Shown here: piece after piece, positions 1 through 6,859 of the stretch
Position numbering within the stretch: position 1 is the first letter of the stretch
Layout of the letters: each line of letters begins with the position of its first letter
DNA from: Oscillospiraceae bacterium
GTDB lineage: Bacteria; Bacillota; Clostridia; Oscillospirales; Oscillospiraceae
DNA length: 8,108 nucleotides
Assembly (NCBI GenBank): GCA_031264545.1
Contig: JAISDV010000006.1
Location: forward strand, 1 to 8,108
Direction of reading: 5' to 3'
Notes under the pieces: generated by a model
The model's input: the letters and a program-made list of their open reading frames with translations, nothing else
Told to the model about the DNA's origin: nothing
The model's database searches: none
Translations under genes and position numbers: made by a program

Positions 1-102
1 ACATTGATCAGCGTCTCCGCCCTAACAGCCGGGGCTGGATCTGGTCGGCGTACCTGTGAATGCGAAATGCCTTCTGGAAACCGCCGGCTATTGTCGCAGG
101 CC

Positions 103-148
103 AAAAAGCATAAAGCCCGAAAGCGGCTTAAATCAAGCGTTTTCGGGC
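103..148 (-). terminator. Intrinsic terminator, distal of a tandem pair
   Basis: An inverted repeat pairs GCCCGAAA (115-122) with TTTCGGGC (141-148). The stem continues inward with a G-U pair and further pairs, down to a five-base loop around 130-134. Read on the minus strand, it is followed by TTTATGCTTTTT, a U-rich though interrupted tract. It lies downstream of the first terminator and would catch read-through from the lipoprotein/glycosylase-remnant transcript. There is no T tract on the plus side, so minus-strand polarity is favoured. Confidence 0.5.
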
Positions 149-193
149 AAAAAGAAAACCACCTATTGATCAACAGCGTTTATCAATAGGTGG
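149..193 (-). terminator. Intrinsic terminator, proximal of a tandem pair
   Basis: CCACCTATTGAT (159-170) pairs perfectly with ATCAATAGGTGG (182-193). After one C/T mismatch, AAC pairs with GTT around the triloop AGC (175-177). On the minus strand this stem is followed directly by TTTTCTTTTT (complement of 149-158), the classical arrangement of a Rho-independent terminator. It most likely ends the transcript that covers the lipoprotein gene and the glycosylase-like remnant. The plus strand lacks a T tract after the stem. Confidence 0.7.
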
Positions 194-228
194 CGTTAAA
201 TTTGGCAAAGTAACTATCTATTGATAAA
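179..228. repeat. Third inverted-repeat arm, alternative pairing with the terminator
   Basis: TTTATCAATAG (179-189), which forms much of one terminator arm, is also perfectly complementary to CTATTGATAAA (218-228). The same central arm can therefore pair left (159-170) or right (218-228), giving two mutually exclusive hairpins. This may be a duplicated terminator arm or the footprint of a small repeat. A regulatory switch is possible but nothing else supports it. Confidence 0.45.
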
Positions 229-297
229 ATGCACCACCGCCGACTTTGGCAATCGTTAAAAGAAAGTATACGTTTAAACTTGCACACCTTTTTGAGG

Positions 298-755
298 CTA
301 TACGAGCCTTTGCATCATTCTTTCAAGCCCGCTTACATATTCATAGATACGTTTACGTTTATAAACATAAATATACGAAGGATGATGTACGGGAACAAAA
401 TACATCTTTTTATATTGTGTCGCAGCATAATCAAACTCGTTCCACTTCTCAAATGAAAGCGAGTAGTACTTGCCAATAGCGTCTATTACCTTGCCACCTA
501 ATAGAAAAACAATCTGTGGGGCAACTCTTCAATTTCAGAGCGAAGATTCGGAGGGCATAGGTCGATTTCTCTTTTATTAGGATACCGTAGCTTACCAGAT
601 TCATCATCGTCAAGCTCGGCAGGGAGAGTCCCGGCAGCGCCGTTGTTCAGGAAAAAACGGTCGGCACAGCGCTTCGAGCCGAAAAACTGTGAGAGCGCGT
701 TGGCTGCCGGGACCGCCGTGACAGTTTTATCGGCGACGAAGATGTGTGCCGTATA
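298..755 (-). pseudogene. Frameshifted remnant resembling a uracil-DNA-glycosylase-family protein
   Basis: Two open stretches on the minus strand join into one protein-like reading. The first part (about 755 to 519) includes SGKLRYPNKREIDLCPPNLR, then EIEELP. After a one-base shift at the C run (518-521 on the plus strand) it continues as PQIVFLLGGKVIDAIGKYYS, then VPVHHPSYIYVYKRK, ending with TAG at 298-300. The pattern of basic residues followed by E-I-x-x-C-x-x-x-L, a hydrophobic strand ending LGG, and a late HPS motif recalls family-4/5-type uracil-DNA glycosylases; this comes from memory, not a search. Adding one C would give LPPQIVFLLGG and restore the frame. Unshifted, the frame ends early at 498-500. 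No start codon or ribosome binding site lies between this stretch and the lipoprotein gene, so the 5' end also appears lost. The part above about 625 is more GC-rich than the part below and may have another origin. A sequencing error at the C run could explain the frameshift but not the missing start. Confidence 0.5.
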
Positions 756-763
756 TGCAGGTA

Positions 764-2704
764 TTATGGCGTAAAGCTGTAGGGATTGAACCCGTTGACC
801 GCCATTATGTACCATGCTGTGGGCGCGATGTGCGGGATGTCTTCGTATGTCCATGGCTCCCCGGTGAAAAGGTCGAACCCCGTAGTAAGGGAATCTGTTG
901 TCGCTGCCGGGAACCCGCCGGTGGACAGCTGCAGGTTCTTCAGAGCGTCGAGTGCAGTCTGTGCGGCCTCATCCTGTCCCAATATCCTGTAGGTCAGGGC
1001 GGCAAAGGCCGTGCCCTCCGGCCACCATCCGCCGTTCGTATTCGCCTCGTGAAACGGATATCCGCCCTCGGATGTTTGCATGGCCTTTGCACGATCAATG
1101 GCACCCATATAAGGGATGAAATCTTCTCCCAATGCCAGGGCGGACCAGACTTGCGCATCCAGCACGATATTATCTTTAGAGGGGGTGACGCCGTCGTCCG
1201 CCGTGCCTGTATAGAAATAACCCGCCTCCGCGTCATACATTGAGAAAATAAAATCTTTTGCGCTCTGCGCCGCATCGTTGTATTTCTTTTTGCCGGTCAC
1301 CGCGTACAAGCTCGCAAAGGCCGCGTAGGCGTCGATGTTGTGCTCGATGGATTTGTAGCTGAATCGAATCTCAGCGCCCTCTTCCGGCCAGCCGTCGAAC
1401 CCGGCGGTAAATCCGGGAGCTTCATCTCCGCATTCTTCGATGACTCTGTCCATAAGCCGGGCGGCCAGTCGGAGATACGCGTCGCTGCCATAGATCCTGT
1501 CGTACTGCAAAAGCGCTATGGCCGCGTATGAGACGTTGCCCGTAGCCGAACCCACCTGATACTGATCCTCGTAGAAGACTTTATCCTCTGTGTCGTACCA
1601 GCCGGGCAGCCGCGCGCCGCTCTCCCATCCGGAGAAAGGCGCAATATCTCCGTAGACGTATGCGTTGCGGATGCGCCCCGGCTCGAACCGATCATTTTCC
1701 GCCGCGTATAAGAAAGCATCCAGAATCTGCGCGGCGCCCGTTTGATCCCCTTCAGAGAGGAATGCCAGCGCCGCCAGCGCGTTGTCGTAAACAAAGGCCG
1801 CATTTTCGATATATCGGTGGTCGGGATTTTTCGCCCGGTTGGTTTCGTAGGATTGGATAAGCCGCGTGTTCACCTCGCTATTCATAAAATTACCCTCAAA
1901 ACGGATCTCGTCCATAAAAAACACGGTATCCGCAGCCCCGCTGTAGTTCCCGCTCAGGACAAAACCGAACCCGCAGCCGATATACGACATATCCGCGGAA
2001 GAGACGTCGATTTCGTACTCCTGCCAGGTATCTGTCAGTGTAATAAAACCCAGGCTGCGCTTGATGCTGCTGTCCGGATAGGGGGTGATGGGCGTGTCAC
2101 GTTCCCCGTCGTAACCCAGACCGGCCGTAAAAAACTCGACGACCTCTCCGCCCTTCTCGCCTTTGGCGGCAAAGCGCAGAGTGCGGGCGCCGGAAAGATT
2201 AACGCCCGTCCCATTGATCTCGCCAAAGCACAGGCGGGGCAGTTTTTCTCCCTTCGGCAGATATCCGTTGACAAAGAGCCATCCGCCCCAGGAATTGCCG
2301 CGGGTGCGGACCTCGCAGCGGATCGCGCTGTGTCCGGCGTAATAATCTTCACGCCAATTCTCTTGCATATCCTTGATATAACTTGTGTTTCCGCCGCCGA
2401 TCTTTGCCTTCTGAGTAAAGTGATTCAGCGCCGAGGCAAAGTCCGTGTAAACATAGATTATATTCCTGCTATCCGCGTATCTGTTTCGCAGATATTCTAT
2501 TGCCGCGTCTTTGGACGGCGCGTATGCCGCATATGGGTCTGGTACGGCAGCAGTCGCTGCCTCCGGTTCCTGCGTTGACACAGGCGCAGAATTTACGCTG
2601 GGCTGCGGAGCGGGAGCGGATATCCCGTGCCCCACATTGCACCCGGCAAGGCAGCTCACGCCGAATAAAAGCAGCGCGAACATTTGCAGGATTCTCTTTT
2701 TCAT
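764..2704 (-). CDS. Lipoprotein with carbohydrate-binding-like module and (alpha/alpha)-barrel domain
   Basis: A complete 646-residue protein, predicted to be secreted and lipid-anchored. The start at 2704 is set by AGGAGGG (2713-2719 complement) eight bases upstream and by a signal peptide beginning MKKRILQ; the frame is open back to 2776 but that start lacks these signals. Residues 1-22 form a type II signal peptide with lipobox L19-A20-G21-C22. Residues 23-62 are a Pro/Ser/Ala/Thr linker. Residues about 75-272 look like a beta-sandwich carbohydrate-binding module: aromatic-rich strands, DTWQEYEIDVSSAD, and a closing VFFMDEIRFEG. Residues about 280-646 show repeated helical pairs with hairpin motifs such as SIEHNIDAYAAF (453-464), WWPEGTAFAAL and a final APTAWYIMAVNGFNP. 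That pattern is typical of (alpha/alpha)6 barrels found in glycoside hydrolases, lyases and N-acylglucosamine 2-epimerases. A role in cell-surface polysaccharide processing is inferred; I cannot assign a family, substrate or catalytic residues. It is divergent from the right-hand cluster and probably unrelated to it. Confidence is high for the gene, moderate for the fold and low for function. Confidence 0.85.
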   Translation of the reverse strand: MKKRILQMFALLLFGVSCLAGCNVGHGISAPAPQPSVNSAPVSTQEPEAATAAVPDPYAAYAPSKDAAIEYLRNRYADSRNIIYVYTDFASALNHFTQKAKIGGGNTSYIKDMQENWREDYYAGHSAIRCEVRTRGNSWGGWLFVNGYLPKGEKLPRLCFGEINGTGVNLSGARTLRFAAKGEKGGEVVEFFTAGLGYDGERDTPITPYPDSSIKRSLGFITLTDTWQEYEIDVSSADMSYIGCGFGFVLSGNYSGAADTVFFMDEIRFEGNFMNSEVNTRLIQSYETNRAKNPDHRYIENAAFVYDNALAALAFLSEGDQTGAAQILDAFLYAAENDRFEPGRIRNAYVYGDIAPFSGWESGARLPGWYDTEDKVFYEDQYQVGSATGNVSYAAIALLQYDRIYGSDAYLRLAARLMDRVIEECGDEAPGFTAGFDGWPEEGAEIRFSYKSIEHNIDAYAAFASLYAVTGKKKYNDAAQSAKDFIFSMYDAEAGYFYTGTADDGVTPSKDNIVLDAQVWSALALGEDFIPYMGAIDRAKAMQTSEGGYPFHEANTNGGWWPEGTAFAALTYRILGQDEAAQTALDALKNLQLSTGGFPAATTDSLTTGFDLFTGEPWTYEDIPHIAPTAWYIMAVNGFNPYSFTP

Positions 2705-2722
2705 CTCTCGATCCCTCCTGTA

Positions 2723-2736
2723 CGTCCCTGGGGACG
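2723..2736. repeat. Short inverted repeat CGTCCC-TG-GGGACG in the lipoprotein leader
   Basis: A perfect 6-bp inverted repeat with a 2-base spacer ends four bases upstream of the lipoprotein ribosome binding site. In the mRNA its 2-base spacer would strain a hairpin, so it may instead be a protein site. GGGAC/GTCCC-containing short repeats recur in many Clostridia genomes as dispersed elements; whether this is one needs a genome-wide count. Confidence 0.35.
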
Positions 2737-2740
2737 GATT

Positions 2741-2759
2741 TTTAATAAGCGGTATTAAA
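2741..2759. repeat. Inverted repeat TTTAATA-N5-TATTAAA
   Basis: Seven bases repeat perfectly in inverted order around AGCGG. The element adjoins the weak minus-strand -10 candidate (2758-2763), so it falls where an operator for the lipoprotein gene would be expected. Its size and spacing resemble a dimeric repressor half-site pair. No regulator can be named. Confidence 0.35.
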
Positions 2760-2786
2760 TCTAAGCACGTGCACACAGAGTGCCCA
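2758..2786 (-). promoter_or_regulatory. Weak candidate promoter for the lipoprotein gene
   Basis: On the minus strand, TGGGCA (2786-2781) and TAGATT (2763-2758) are separated by 17 bases, each matching four of six sigma-A consensus positions. The transcript would start near 2751, giving a leader of about 47 bases before the ATG at 2704. The match is modest and the call is tentative. Confidence 0.3.
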
Positions 2787-2796
2787 CATGCGCGTA

Positions 2797-2823
2797 AAAA
2801 ATAGTTTCACAGAAACTATTTTT
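2797..2823. repeat. 12-bp hairpin palindrome between the divergent genes
   Basis: AAAATAGTTTC and its complement flank the triloop ACA (2809-2811), forming a perfect 12-bp stem (2797-2808 with 2812-2823). Both arms end in A/T runs, so either strand could fold as a bidirectional terminator. It sits between two outward-facing promoters, 10 bp behind the minus-strand -35 and 39 bp behind the plus-strand -35. In that position an operator, or an insulator blocking stray transcription, is at least as likely as a terminator. Confidence 0.6.
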
Positions 2824-2862
2824 GTGCAAAATACGCCATCCCTTCAAAGCGTGATATGAGGG

Positions 2863-2891
2863 TTGACATTATCTGATTTGAGTTATATGCT
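2863..2891 (+). promoter_or_regulatory. Strong sigma-A promoter for the regulator/ATPase operon
   Basis: A perfect TTGACA -35 (2863-2868), a 17-base spacer and TATGCT (2886-2891, five of six matches) form a near-consensus promoter. Initiation is expected around 2898. The leader before the coding region would be about 120 bases for the start at 3017. It is well placed to drive the helix-turn-helix gene and the overlapping ATPase gene. Confidence 0.7.
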
Positions 2892-2951
2892 CTGCACAAA
2901 GATTTTCAAAATTCCGACGGAGATAAATAACTCTCAAGATTCATTATAAAT

Positions 2952-2968
2952 AACGCAGGCGTTTTTTT
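2952..2968 (+). terminator. Weak terminator-like element in the operon leader
   Basis: AACG (2952-2955) pairs with CGTT (2960-2963) around a four-base loop, followed by a run of seven T (2962-2968, two of them inside the stem). The stem is very short, so termination would be weak. It lies between the promoter and the first gene, where partial attenuation would be possible, but there is no further support. Confidence 0.25.
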
Positions 2969-3016
2969 CAATCTGTGTCATGGTTCTGTCAATGCCAGAC
3001 CAATGACAGGGCAAGC

Positions 3017-4474
3017 GTGAGAGGATGGGTGGATTTGGAGTTTTGCGACAAGCTGGTATACGTGATGACTGAACTGAATATCAGATCCGCTGAGCTTGCC
3101 CGGAAGATCCCTGTCGATCCGGCATTGGTCAGCCGCTGGAGAGCCGGCCGCCGGGTTCCGAAGGACGATGACACGATAAGCCGTATTGCGGGGTTCGTAA
3201 CCCAAACGGCAAGGACGGATAAAGAGCGGTTATTTCTTAACGGCCTTATTTCCGATTATGAAGCGGAAGACCTGAGTACCGCCGGAAAAATTGCCCGATG
3301 GTTTTTCGATGGAAGGAATATACAACTGCCGTCCGCAATTCTGCAGCCCCAGCCGGCCGGCATATGTTTCCCACGAACCGAGGGATTTTTAACCGCCGTA
3401 GCCATGCTGGAATACGCGGCGCGGCAAAGGATAAGCCGCACTGAGTTTATGGTCTGCGTTTCAACCGAGCATATGGACCTGATATTGGACGAACGCATCG
3501 GTGTGATATGGGAGCGCTTGTATCGCATTCATAAGCGCCCTGTTCCTGTCATCTTGGAGCAGGACCTGGATTCAGGGCGTCTTTCCATGATTTTGTCTGC
3601 GCTGCTTCCATACATACAGTCCGGGCGCCTGCTGCTTCATCACGTTCCGTCCACGCAGCGGCAGTTTTGCTATAACCTGACAATCATCGCCAAAGGAGTC
3701 GGCATGGTGATGGCAATGGAGCCGCCGGGCGCCAGGGACGCAAGCGTATCCGTGTTCGTTGATCAGCCCGCATTTGTGGGCGGCGTAGGCGAGAGGCTGG
3801 CGGAAATCACTGAATCCGCCGCGCCGATGATAAGACGGCTGCATGATCCGGCTGATGAAAGAAGCTTTTTCAAACAGTGTTTCCGGGACGACAGGCCGGT
3901 TCTTGCCCGGTTTGATACAGTCAATCTGCTATACGCCGAACCGGACAGCTACAAAGAACTTCTCATGGCAAATGGCGTACCTTATAAGTTGATACAGCGG
4001 CGAATTTCAGAATTTTCAGCCATGCGCAGTGCCTTTGAGGGCTTTCTTGCGTCCGGCCCTTATAAGGAAATGGCATCTCTTATGGCCATCAGGCGGCTTA
4101 CGGAAGAATCGCAAAACACCGTGCCGGATCTTCGGTTTATAGAAAAAGGAACGGTCATCTTTCCCGCGGCTTTTGTGAAAAGCCTGATTCAAAGTATGAC
4201 AGACTTCCTGACGCGTTTTCCCATGCTGGAAATGACGCTGACCCGCGGTGACCGCGGCGCTTATGTTATGCGGATCAAGGAGGACAGCCTGCTGTTCTTA
4301 CAAAATATATCGGATGGAAAAACCGTCTCTTTGGGTTCGGAGAACTGGCTCGTTATTAACGCATACACGCGGGATTTTTATGCCAAATGGAACGCCGGTA
4401 ACGAGATATTCGGGAGAAGCAACGTCATCTATACGCTGAACCGCTTAATAAAAGGCTTGGAGGGATCACGATGA
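3017..4474 (+). CDS. XRE-type helix-turn-helix protein with unassigned C-terminal region
   Basis: About 485 residues from the GTG at 3017. The start is uncertain: the frame is open from GTG 2975, and GTG 3029 and TTG 3035 are also possible. I prefer 3017 because AGGG lies five bases upstream; the first ATG (3065) would cut the first helix. Residues 10-62 form a Cro/XRE-like helix-turn-helix, with SAELARKI followed by DPALVSRWRAGRRVP as recognition helix and conserved W41. Residues about 141-261 alternate hydrophobic strands and helices (EFMVCVSTEHMDLIL, PVPVILEQDLDSGRLSMIL, LTIIAKGVGMVMAMEPPG), which could be an alpha/beta sensor domain. The remaining 220 residues are unassigned. There is no membrane segment, so it should be cytoplasmic. 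The stop overlaps the next start (ATGA), implying translational coupling. It probably controls the operon, or senses the trigger and hands it to the ATPase; both are inferences. Confidence is high for the gene, moderate for DNA binding. Confidence 0.85.
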   Translation: MRGWVDLEFCDKLVYVMTELNIRSAELARKIPVDPALVSRWRAGRRVPKDDDTISRIAGFVTQTARTDKERLFLNGLISDYEAEDLSTAGKIARWFFDGRNIQLPSAILQPQPAGICFPRTEGFLTAVAMLEYAARQRISRTEFMVCVSTEHMDLILDERIGVIWERLYRIHKRPVPVILEQDLDSGRLSMILSALLPYIQSGRLLLHHVPSTQRQFCYNLTIIAKGVGMVMAMEPPGARDASVSVFVDQPAFVGGVGERLAEITESAAPMIRRLHDPADERSFFKQCFRDDRPVLARFDTVNLLYAEPDSYKELLMANGVPYKLIQRRISEFSAMRSAFEGFLASGPYKEMASLMAIRRLTEESQNTVPDLRFIEKGTVIFPAAFVKSLIQSMTDFLTRFPMLEMTLTRGDRGAYVMRIKEDSLLFLQNISDGKTVSLGSENWLVINAYTRDFYAKWNAGNEIFGRSNVIYTLNRLIKGLEGSR

Positions 4475-6855
4475 GTTTTGATTTTGCATTAACAGGAAAC
4501 GGCTGGAAAAAGGATATGTACTGCACAAGTAAAGGCGAATTCGCTTCCTTCGGTATGCCCGGAGGCGGATCTCTTGTCGCCCGGATATTGGAACAGCGCG
4601 GCTTTTCCGTCGCGCCCGCGGAAATTCCAGCGCCGGAGCAAATCGAGCATCTCTCCCTGGCCTGCTCCAAAGACGGCGTGTTCTCCGTTGAGACTCACGC
4701 CGGGCTGACAAAGGGAAACGATATGGTTGAGCCGCGGGACTCCGACATTCTGATTGTTTATGATGAAAGCAACGGAGATTTTTCATTGCTTGAAAACTGC
4801 GCCGTATTATGGACGTCAGAAAAGAAATTGCCGGATAAAAACCTGTTTTCTTCGGTCAAGGGCCGCTGCCTTTTAATGCTTTCCGCCGACGTGCTCCGCA
4901 GCGCAGGGGCGCTGATCAGCCGCCAGGTGTCGTGGGAGCGCACCGCAACCGATCTCGTCTGGCAGCTGAAAAACAATCCGAGCTTTGCTTATTTGCGGGG
5001 CGTTCCCGACATTCTGGTGATGTTTGCCGAAGATGGGGCGGTGCATATCCGGCAAAAAAATGACGACTGGGAAGTACGGCTTACGCTTACGCACGGCGGC
5101 TTTGAGGGCGAGCTGCGGGAAAAGCGGGGCTTGGATATTCCGGACACATGGGCGGTGATGGTCGCGGGAGCGGCCGTCGCCTGGAAAACCTGGATGGACG
5201 CCGCCGAAAAGGAAGACGGTGAAGTTCGCGTCAGCAGCATTCTGAAGCCGGCAGCGAAGCTTCTGGAAACCGGATACGTCCCGGAACTAATCGCGAGCGG
5301 CGATTTCGGAAAATGGCTGGAGCCCGAATCGGACAGCGGCAAAGCTTTTGCCTACACGGTTCCCGTTTCGCAGAGCAAACAAGACGCCGACCCGGATTAT
5401 TGGTGCATCGGCAGTTCCTTCCGGGGCAGCCGGGTTTACGACATCGCGTGTCATTACGTGCGCGAAGGACCAAAGGTGATCGAAGGTATTCCGCGTTTTT
5501 CCTGCGGGGCGTTGACGACGGTTGACCGAAAGGAAATAGAGGCGTTTCAAAATATCCGAAGCCTGATAGTGGGGTATGCGGCCGGAAAGGCCTCCCGGCC
5601 TCTTTCCATCGCGGTATTCGGTGCGCCGGGTTCAGGAAAATCCTTTGGCATAACGCAGATTGCCAAAAACGTGCTGCCCAATATGGAGAAGCTGGAGTTC
5701 AACGTGTCGCAGTTTGTCACGGGAGATGATCTGGTGTCCGCTTTCCATCAAGTGCGGGATACGATCCTTTCCGGCAAGCTCCCGCTGGTGTTCTTTGACG
5801 AATTCGACTCCGGCCGGGATGGCTTGCCGCTGGGCTGGCTCAAAAGCTTCCTGATGCCTATGCAGGACGGAAAGTTCAAGGATTCCTCCGGTGAGCATCC
5901 CGTCGGGAAATGTGTGATGGTCTTTGCGGGCGGCACCTCGTCAGCATGTGAAGATTTTTGTAAACCGATGGACGCTGAGGACCCCGCTGTGGTTTCATCG
6001 TTTAAGAACATCAAGGGGCCGGACTTTGTAAGCCGGCTGCGCGGTATAATAGATGTATTGGGGCCTAATCCCGCGTCCGATGGCGATCAAAGCTTTCTGC
6101 TCCGCCGTGCGCTGCTGCTGAGGAGCCTGCTGGAACGCAAGCTGAACATCAAATCCGGCCGCATCCCTATCAGCGGAAATGTGCTGCACGCCATGCTGCA
6201 TGTTCCGAAATACAAGCACGGCGCGCGTTCCATGGAGGCTATCCTGGATATGAGCCGTATACAGGGTGTTTCCTGGGAGCCTGCCGCACTGCCTTTCTAT
6301 ACTCAGCTTTCCCTGCATGTGGATGCCGGCGCTTTTATCCGTCTGGTATTGAAGGACGTTGTGCTGAATGCCTGCAGCGAAGTCCTCGCCAAAACGATCC
6401 ATGAAGATTTTCTGGCTATGAACATACATGAAAGCTATGCGGAGAAGCAGGCGGAAAGAGGTGCGGATAATGCTTCATCCTACGGCGGGGATTGGGATAG
6501 CCTGCCGGAAGAAATAAAGAATTCCAACCGTGCGCAGGCGCTGAGTATCCCGGATAAGCTGCTTCTGGTCCGTTGCGGCTTCGATGCCGGTGATACGCCC
6601 TATCCGACGCTGGAGGCTTTCACGCCGGATGAAATACTGCTGCTGGCACAGAACGAGCATATCCGCTTTATGGCGGATAAAATCCGGAACGGCTGGGTTT
6701 ACGGAGCTGTGAGGGACAATGCGAAAAAGGTGCATCCCTGCCTTGTGGATTGGGATGCGCTGCCGCAGGAAGAGCGTCAGAAGGATATTGACATAGCCAA
6801 TAATATCATTCCTCTGCTGAAAAAAGCGGGATTGCGCGTTTACAGGATGGCATAA
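4471..6855 (+). CDS. AAA+ ATPase with C-terminal RyR domain
   Basis: A complete 794-residue cytoplasmic protein. Its ATG overlaps the upstream TGA and is preceded by GGAGGG at 4459-4464, spaced six bases. Residues 1-340 are not assigned; stretches such as DVLRSAGALISRQVSWE and PDILVMFAEDGAV faintly recall ribokinase/PfkB-like kinases, but I do not see a convincing GAGD catalytic motif. Residues about 355-610 are an AAA+ module: Walker A GAPGSGKS (384-391), Walker B LPLVFFDEFDS (437-447, D443-E444), a sensor-1-like strand VMVFAGGTSS (472-481), arginine-finger candidates R522/R524 and a sensor-2-like GARSMEAIL (R586). Residues about 728-790 match the RyR domain (Pfam RyR), notably RNGWVYGAVRDN, KKVHPCLVDWDALPQEE and the following helix. 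Residues 652-705 look like a second, more divergent RyR-type copy with GGDWDSLPEE. Prokaryotic RyR domains are known from comparative genomics of nucleotide-linked conflict systems. A role as energy-dependent switch or nucleotide sensor beside the TIR protein is inferred. Confidence is high for ATPase and RyR calls, low for mechanism. Confidence 0.9.
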   Translation: MSFDFALTGNGWKKDMYCTSKGEFASFGMPGGGSLVARILEQRGFSVAPAEIPAPEQIEHLSLACSKDGVFSVETHAGLTKGNDMVEPRDSDILIVYDESNGDFSLLENCAVLWTSEKKLPDKNLFSSVKGRCLLMLSADVLRSAGALISRQVSWERTATDLVWQLKNNPSFAYLRGVPDILVMFAEDGAVHIRQKNDDWEVRLTLTHGGFEGELREKRGLDIPDTWAVMVAGAAVAWKTWMDAAEKEDGEVRVSSILKPAAKLLETGYVPELIASGDFGKWLEPESDSGKAFAYTVPVSQSKQDADPDYWCIGSSFRGSRVYDIACHYVREGPKVIEGIPRFSCGALTTVDRKEIEAFQNIRSLIVGYAAGKASRPLSIAVFGAPGSGKSFGITQIAKNVLPNMEKLEFNVSQFVTGDDLVSAFHQVRDTILSGKLPLVFFDEFDSGRDGLPLGWLKSFLMPMQDGKFKDSSGEHPVGKCVMVFAGGTSSACEDFCKPMDAEDPAVVSSFKNIKGPDFVSRLRGIIDVLGPNPASDGDQSFLLRRALLLRSLLERKLNIKSGRIPISGNVLHAMLHVPKYKHGARSMEAILDMSRIQGVSWEPAALPFYTQLSLHVDAGAFIRLVLKDVVLNACSEVLAKTIHEDFLAMNIHESYAEKQAERGADNASSYGGDWDSLPEEIKNSNRAQALSIPDKLLLVRCGFDAGDTPYPTLEAFTPDEILLLAQNEHIRFMADKIRNGWVYGAVRDNAKKVHPCLVDWDALPQEERQKDIDIANNIIPLLKKAGLRVYRMA

Positions 6856-6859
6856 ACGG

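Larger units (their letters stand above)
1..297. other. Non-coding left flank with stem-loops
   Basis: I see no supportable gene here. Short open frames exist on both strands but have no ribosome binding site and no recognisable protein content. The identifiable content is two stem-loops at 115-148 and 159-193 that act as minus-strand terminators, plus a third copy of one arm at 218-228. A plus-strand frame ending at a TGA at 57-59 could be the tail of a gene entering from the left, but only 18 codons are visible and I do not recognise it. Confidence 0.5.

Noticed and set aside
3..59. Possible C-terminal tail of a plus-strand gene ending at TGA 57-59
   Set aside because: Only 18 codons are visible and no family is recognisable; kept as a remark in the left-flank entry.
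4..189. 61-residue plus-strand open frame at the left edge
   Set aside because: It runs through both terminator stems, has a basic low-information composition and no ribosome binding site.
229..479. Two plus-strand open frames of 75 and 77 residues
   Set aside because: They lie antisense to the glycosylase-like remnant, whose minus-strand reading is far more protein-like.
1742..2578. 278-residue plus-strand open frame inside the lipoprotein gene
   Set aside because: It is antisense to a strongly supported coding sequence with signal peptide and ribosome binding site; typical shadow frame in GC-rich codon usage.
2705..2776. Longer N-terminus of the lipoprotein starting at 2776
   Set aside because: It would place 24 residues before the signal peptide and has no ribosome site, whereas 2704 has AGGAGGG at ideal spacing.
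2980..3006. ATG opening an eight-codon frame just before the regulator
   Set aside because: Too short, no ribosome binding site; a leader peptide cannot be supported.
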